9,210 nucleotides of DNA from JBLHGU01 sp047615875. GTDB taxonomy: Bacteria; Pseudomonadota; Gammaproteobacteria; Arenicellales; CAJQKF01. Shown here one piece after another: positions 6,581 through 9,210 of this stretch. The notes beneath the pieces are model-generated. The model saw only the letters and a list, made by a program, of their open reading frames with translations, searched no databases and was not told the origin of the DNA. Every line of letters starts with the position of its first letter. Position 1 is the stretch's first letter. The position numbers and the translations under genes were made by a program. The DNA lies in contig JBLHGU010000208.1 in NCBI GenBank assembly GCA_047615875.1, forward strand, positions 1-9,210. The letters run 5' to 3'.

Positions 6581-7330
6581 TCAACGCATATTGCGCCCAC
6601 CATCAAACATGATGGTCTGACCATCAACAAATGCCATTGACTGTGAAGCCATTAATTTAATGAAATCAGCGGTTTCCTCATTGGTCGTCATTCTTTTAAG
6701 GGGTGTAGCCTCGGTAACCTGATCAACCTGTTCTGGTGTATAGAGCTGATGCACTAGAGGGGAGTCGACAAAGCCCAGACCTAAACCATTGACACGAATT
6801 TTGGGACCGAGTTCAAGTGCCATACACTTGGTCAGCATGTTCAGCCCCGCTTTGCTGGAACAGTAGTTCGCGGCGTTAGGTCGACCCAATGTTGTTGTGG
6901 TCGCTGATACATTCACAATTACACCACCCTGCCCCACGATCATATGTCGCGCGACCGCTTGTGAAACCAGAAACGGTCCCTTAAGATTCACAGCCTGTGT
7001 TAGATCCCAGTCTTCCTCCGTCATGTCGAGGAATGGACCATCCAGACTTATACCGGCATTATTAATGAGAATATCAATTGAACCAAATGTGCTGAGTGTT
7101 TTCTCAACCATGACATTAACCTGTGCAGAGTTGGAAATATCGGCCTGGCAGGCAATAGCTTTGCCACCAGAAGCTTCTATATCCAATACTACCTGCTCCG
7201 CCTCCGCTGCCGAGTGAGCATAATTTACACAAACATTAGCACCTTCCCGCCCAAATCCTAGCGCTGTTGTTCGGCCAATACCGCGACCAGCGCCGGTAAT
7301 CAGAACTGTTTTTCCTGCAAATTCAGACAT
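6581..7330 (-). CDS. Short-chain dehydrogenase/reductase (SDR)
   Basis: A 249-residue classical SDR, an NAD(P)-dependent oxidoreductase. The cofactor loop is TGAGRGIG (12-19), the NNAG motif is at 90-93, N115 lies in AVNLKG, and the active-site pair is Y156 and K160 in NYCSSK. Two departures are visible. Counting back 13 residues from the tyrosine, where the catalytic serine usually lies, gives A143, with S142 just before it; a one-residue loop shift in the SATTTT segment may restore it. The usual PG motif after the strand RVN reads LG here (L186-G187). The start at 7330 has GGAGA about 8 nt upstream. It is the last gene of a minus-strand group with rhodanese and DUF1059-like genes, 62 nt beyond the rhodanese stop. 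The similarity is that of 3-oxoacyl-ACP reductase-like SDRs; the substrate is not assignable. Confidence 0.9.
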   Translation of the reverse strand: MSEFAGKTVLITGAGRGIGRTTALGFGREGANVCVNYAHSAAEAEQVVLDIEASGGKAIACQADISNSAQVNVMVEKTLSTFGSIDILINNAGISLDGPFLDMTEEDWDLTQAVNLKGPFLVSQAVARHMIVGQGGVIVNVSATTTTLGRPNAANYCSSKAGLNMLTKCMALELGPKIRVNGLGLGFVDSPLVHQLYTPEQVDQVTEATPLKRMTTNEETADFIKLMASQSMAFVDGQTIMFDGGRNMR

Positions 7331-7392
7331 ATTGTTTTCTCCGTGATTTTGCAGGATTGTACCCGATCAGGTCTAGAGTGGTCCTATTCACG

Positions 7393-7788
7393 CTATTCCG
7401 TTTTCAACCCAGCCTCCAGCAATGCGGCCATACCGCCCTCGGCATAGGCAACATTAGTAAAACCCATCTCTGTTAACAGATTGGCGGCACTAGCCCCCCG
7501 ATAGCAGGGTGATGAGCCACAGGTTGTTATAATGCGCCTGGATCGATCCTGCAGCGCCGGTTCACGATACTGCTCATCGAAATCGAGATCAGCTTTCCAC
7601 GCCAACGAACGACCTGGTGCACTAATTGCACTAGTTCCCAGCCCGGTTGATTCAACCTCACTTTCGTCCCTGACATCAATCAACAGGGTATAGGTATCTT
7701 GCTGTAGTTCACCCAGCACGTCCCTGGCAGATACCGCCTGGGCCTGTGACATAGCCTCATCGGCCATTTGTAGAAATGTCTTTGCCAT
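7393..7788 (-). CDS. Rhodanese-like domain protein
   Basis: A 131-residue single rhodanese domain, a sulfurtransferase fold. Hallmarks are the first strand LLIDVRDESEVESTG (35-49), the segment ISAPGRSLAWK, the active-site strand IITTCGSSPCYRGASAA (86-102), the helix LLTEMGF, and YAEGGMAALLEAG near the C-terminus. C90 is the probable catalytic cysteine; C95 lies in the same loop. The loop from C90 to R97 has six intervening residues, where CX5R-like spacing is common, so it differs from the textbook form. The start ATG at 7788 has AGAGGC about 9-14 nt upstream. It follows the DUF1059-like gene by 20 nt, so the two are surely co-transcribed. No signal peptide is present; it acts in the cytosol, probably in sulfur transfer or sensing, but activity is unproven. 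Confidence 0.9.
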   Translation of the reverse strand: MAKTFLQMADEAMSQAQAVSARDVLGELQQDTYTLLIDVRDESEVESTGLGTSAISAPGRSLAWKADLDFDEQYREPALQDRSRRIITTCGSSPCYRGASAANLLTEMGFTNVAYAEGGMAALLEAGLKTE

Positions 7789-7808
7789 GGTTAAAGCCTC
7801 TGTCGTTT

Positions 7809-8003
7809 TTAGTCGATTATCTTAATTAAGGCGTTGATTTGCGCTCGTTCTTCTTCTGACCAGGCTGCGGGGTCTTCGCCATGGGCAACTCTGGCATGTA
7901 GGTCCATGAGCTGCCGCAATTCAGATTCACTGGCAGCTTGTACTTTGCCAGGGCAATCTTCCATACCGGGGTAATCGCTGCAGGCGTAGGAATAAATAGT
8001 CAT
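7809..8003 (-). CDS. DUF1059-like small protein
   Basis: A 64-residue soluble protein. The opening YSYACSDYPGMEDCPGKV and the helix SESELRQLMDLHARVAHG match the layout of DUF1059 proteins, which begin with a Y-C-D-VPGC-type strand followed by a T-E-E-L-helix ending in H-A-H-G-like residues. The two cysteines (C8 and C17) correspond to the conserved pair. The acidic tail WSEEERAQINALIKIID is extra. The start ATG at 8003 has TGGAGAT about 7 nt upstream. It is the first gene of the minus-strand group and shares a 181-nt divergent gap with the LuxR-HTH regulator. Family function is unknown; similarity is from pattern alone. Confidence 0.7.
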   Translation of the reverse strand: MTIYSYACSDYPGMEDCPGKVQAASESELRQLMDLHARVAHGEDPAAWSEEERAQINALIKIID

Positions 8004-8078
8004 GATGCTTATCTCCAGAGTAATGTTGTAGTTCGGTAGTAGCTGACCCGAATTTTGCTCAATCCAGTGGCTGTGGGC

Positions 8079-8098
8079 TATAGTGCAGATGCACTATA
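8079..8098. promoter_or_regulatory. Inverted repeat in divergent gap, 9-bp arms
   Basis: TATAGTGCA, a GA spacer, then TGCACTATA forms a perfect inverted repeat between the minus-strand DUF1059 operon and the plus-strand regulator gene. Its outer bases read as -10-like TATAGT in both directions, and plus-strand TATAAA overlaps the right edge (8095-8100). No well-spaced -35 was found on either strand, so it is put forward as a regulator-binding site, not a defined promoter. The gap 8004-8184 holds no other gene I can support. Confidence 0.45.
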
Positions 8099-8109
8099 AA
8101 ATGCACCCG

Positions 8110-8126
8110 ATAGAAATCGATTCTAT
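8110..8126. repeat. Short inverted repeat beside the first
   Basis: ATAGAA, a 5-nt ATCGA centre, then TTCTAT. It lies 12 nt after the longer inverted repeat in the same divergent gap. It is short and may be chance, but two adjacent dyads upstream of a regulator gene are worth noting. Confidence 0.3.
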
Positions 8127-8184
8127 TTGAGCAGACTCTGCCATTCGTCAGGTCTACTCAACATGCTAACCAAAGGGTAGGTTT

Positions 8185-9210
8185 TTGCTAACGAAGCGAG
8201 AACATTCAGTGGCCGAACTCTATAAAGCTGGCCAGTCATACAAAGAGGTTGCACGGGAACTGGGCGTATCCCCGGCGACTGTTCGCAATCATATTGCGGC
8301 GATTTATCGAAAACTTGAAATTGGCAATAAGGTTGAGCTGATTCATCGCCTACCAACGGTTGTGTATGACTCGATGTTGACCCGTAGCTTTAGCCCGGGT
8401 ACACCCACCGAGCCTGTGCTGAGAATACTTGATAGATCAGGGCATCCCAATCTGTCCGAACCTTCTGTTGCGGTACTACCTTTCCAGAATCTTGGCTCTG
8501 AAAAGAGAAACTATTTCTGTCAGGGGGTGGCGCTAAATATTCATAACAACCTAACTCGCTTCCCCGACCTGTTTGTATCCGGTCGTAGCTCATGCCTGGC
8601 GGTAGCGCACATCGTCGACAATATTGATGAAGTGGCATTCAACCTCGGCGTGCAATACCTGATTCGCGGCGCAGTTCGAACAGAAGGGAATAATGCTCGA
8701 ATTAGCGTAGAACTTATCAACTGTAACAATGGTGGAATATTGTGGGCGGAGCAGTTTGATCGCCGATTGACTGATATTCTCCTGGTCGAGAATGAAATTG
8801 CCAATACCATCGCTGGCAATCTTTCTATCCTAATAGAAGGTGCTCAGTATGAACGGCGACATAGTCTTTCCATTGATCAACTCACATCATATGACTGGCA
8901 GCTTAGGGGCTATCGAAGTCTTGAAATTGGTGGATATGAGAATCTTAGAAACGCCAACAAAGAGTTTAGTGAAGCCATTAAACTCAACCCCAAGTCTGCA
9001 GCGGCCTACGCAGGCCTCTCTATGAGTTATGGTTATGAATGTGATCAGCTATTAGCTAAAGATTATTCGGCAGCTTTGAGCCAACATGTGACGCTTGCCG
9101 AGAAGGCTATAAATCTCGATAAATCTGACAGTAGAGCTCATTATGCGATGGTTTGTGCCCACTCTCTTAAAGGCCAGTTCGAGTTAGCTGATCAGCATGC
9201 AATTCGAGCC
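8185..9210 (+). CDS. LuxR-HTH/TolB-like/TPR regulator, 3' end cut by window
   Basis: The frame stays open from 8185 to the last base, giving at least 342 residues. The N-terminus is a LuxR-type HTH (LTKREHSVAELYKAGQSYKE, then VARELGVSPATVRNH and IYRKL, about residues 2-44). A linker is followed at about 93 by SVAVLPFQNLG, the opening of the TolB-like domain shared with many TPR adenylate-cyclase-like proteins; matching blocks are YFCQGVALNIHNNLTRFPDL, VQYLIRGAVRTEG and LWAEQFDRRL. From about 232 the sequence becomes TPR-like, with GYENLRNANKEFSEAIKLNP and LAEKAINLDKSD. The start TTG at 8185 is chosen because AAAGGG lies just upstream, the HTH begins directly after it, and a TAA at 8167 closes the frame behind. 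The signal and DNA target are unknown. Shadow frames on the other strand are not genes. Confidence 0.85.
   Translation, partial: MLTKREHSVAELYKAGQSYKEVARELGVSPATVRNHIAAIYRKLEIGNKVELIHRLPTVVYDSMLTRSFSPGTPTEPVLRILDRSGHPNLSEPSVAVLPFQNLGSEKRNYFCQGVALNIHNNLTRFPDLFVSGRSSCLAVAHIVDNIDEVAFNLGVQYLIRGAVRTEGNNARISVELINCNNGGILWAEQFDRRLTDILLVENEIANTIAGNLSILIEGAQYERRHSLSIDQLTSYDWQLRGYRSLEIGGYENLRNANKEFSEAIKLNPKSAAAYAGLSMSYGYECDQLLAKDYSAALSQHVTLAEKAINLDKSDSRAHYAMVCAHSLKGQFELADQHAIRA

Noticed and set aside
8123..8819. Several minus-strand frames of 77-92 codons
   Set aside because: They are antisense to the LuxR-HTH/TolB-like/TPR gene, whose plus-strand frame has clear domain motifs.

Overview
The window looks like chromosomal DNA of a Gram-negative bacterium, most probably a marine-type gammaproteobacterium. 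This is an inference from gene content (an ArsR/SRPBCC operon, a GFA protein, a DOPA-dioxygenase-like protein, and a LuxR-HTH/TolB-like/TPR regulator), moderate GC and Shine-Dalgarno-type starts. No rRNA, tRNA, CRISPR array, insertion sequence or phage gene was seen.

Layout. (1) 45-1454, plus strand: a class I SAM methyltransferase with a TTG start, then a thioredoxin-fold redoxin with a CPRC motif. (2) 1455-1662: a gene-poor spacer with a startless open frame and an imperfect hairpin. (3) 2983-1663, minus strand: an arsR-type repressor, an SRPBCC/AHSA1 gene interrupted by an in-frame amber codon, and a second intact SRPBCC gene. (4) 3076-6457, plus strand: SAM methyltransferase, class I/II PLP aminotransferase (1-nt overlap), DOPA 4,5-dioxygenase-like protein, a stand-alone HslV/proteasome-like Ntn hydrolase and a GFA-type zinc protein. 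(5) 8003-6581, minus strand: DUF1059-like small protein, rhodanese-like protein and an SDR oxidoreductase. (6) 8185 to the window end, plus strand: a regulator with an N-terminal LuxR HTH, a TolB-like middle domain and TPR-like repeats, cut by the window edge.

How the parts may work together. The arsR gene and the plus-strand methyltransferase operon diverge from a 92-bp gap. At the arsR end lies a perfect 26-bp palindrome that covers both the arsR -10 box and its start codon. The predicted transcription start is next to the ATG, so arsR mRNA may be leaderless and autorepressed; the same site could also control the methyltransferase-aminotransferase-dioxygenase operon. Those three genes suggest small-molecule (amino-acid or catechol) chemistry, possibly an undescribed mini-pathway, but the substrate cannot be read from sequence.

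The signals most worth checking are the palindromic operator/leaderless promoter, the amber-split SRPBCC gene whose downstream half is fully preserved, the HslV-like hydrolase without HslU nearby, and the three-gene enzyme cluster.
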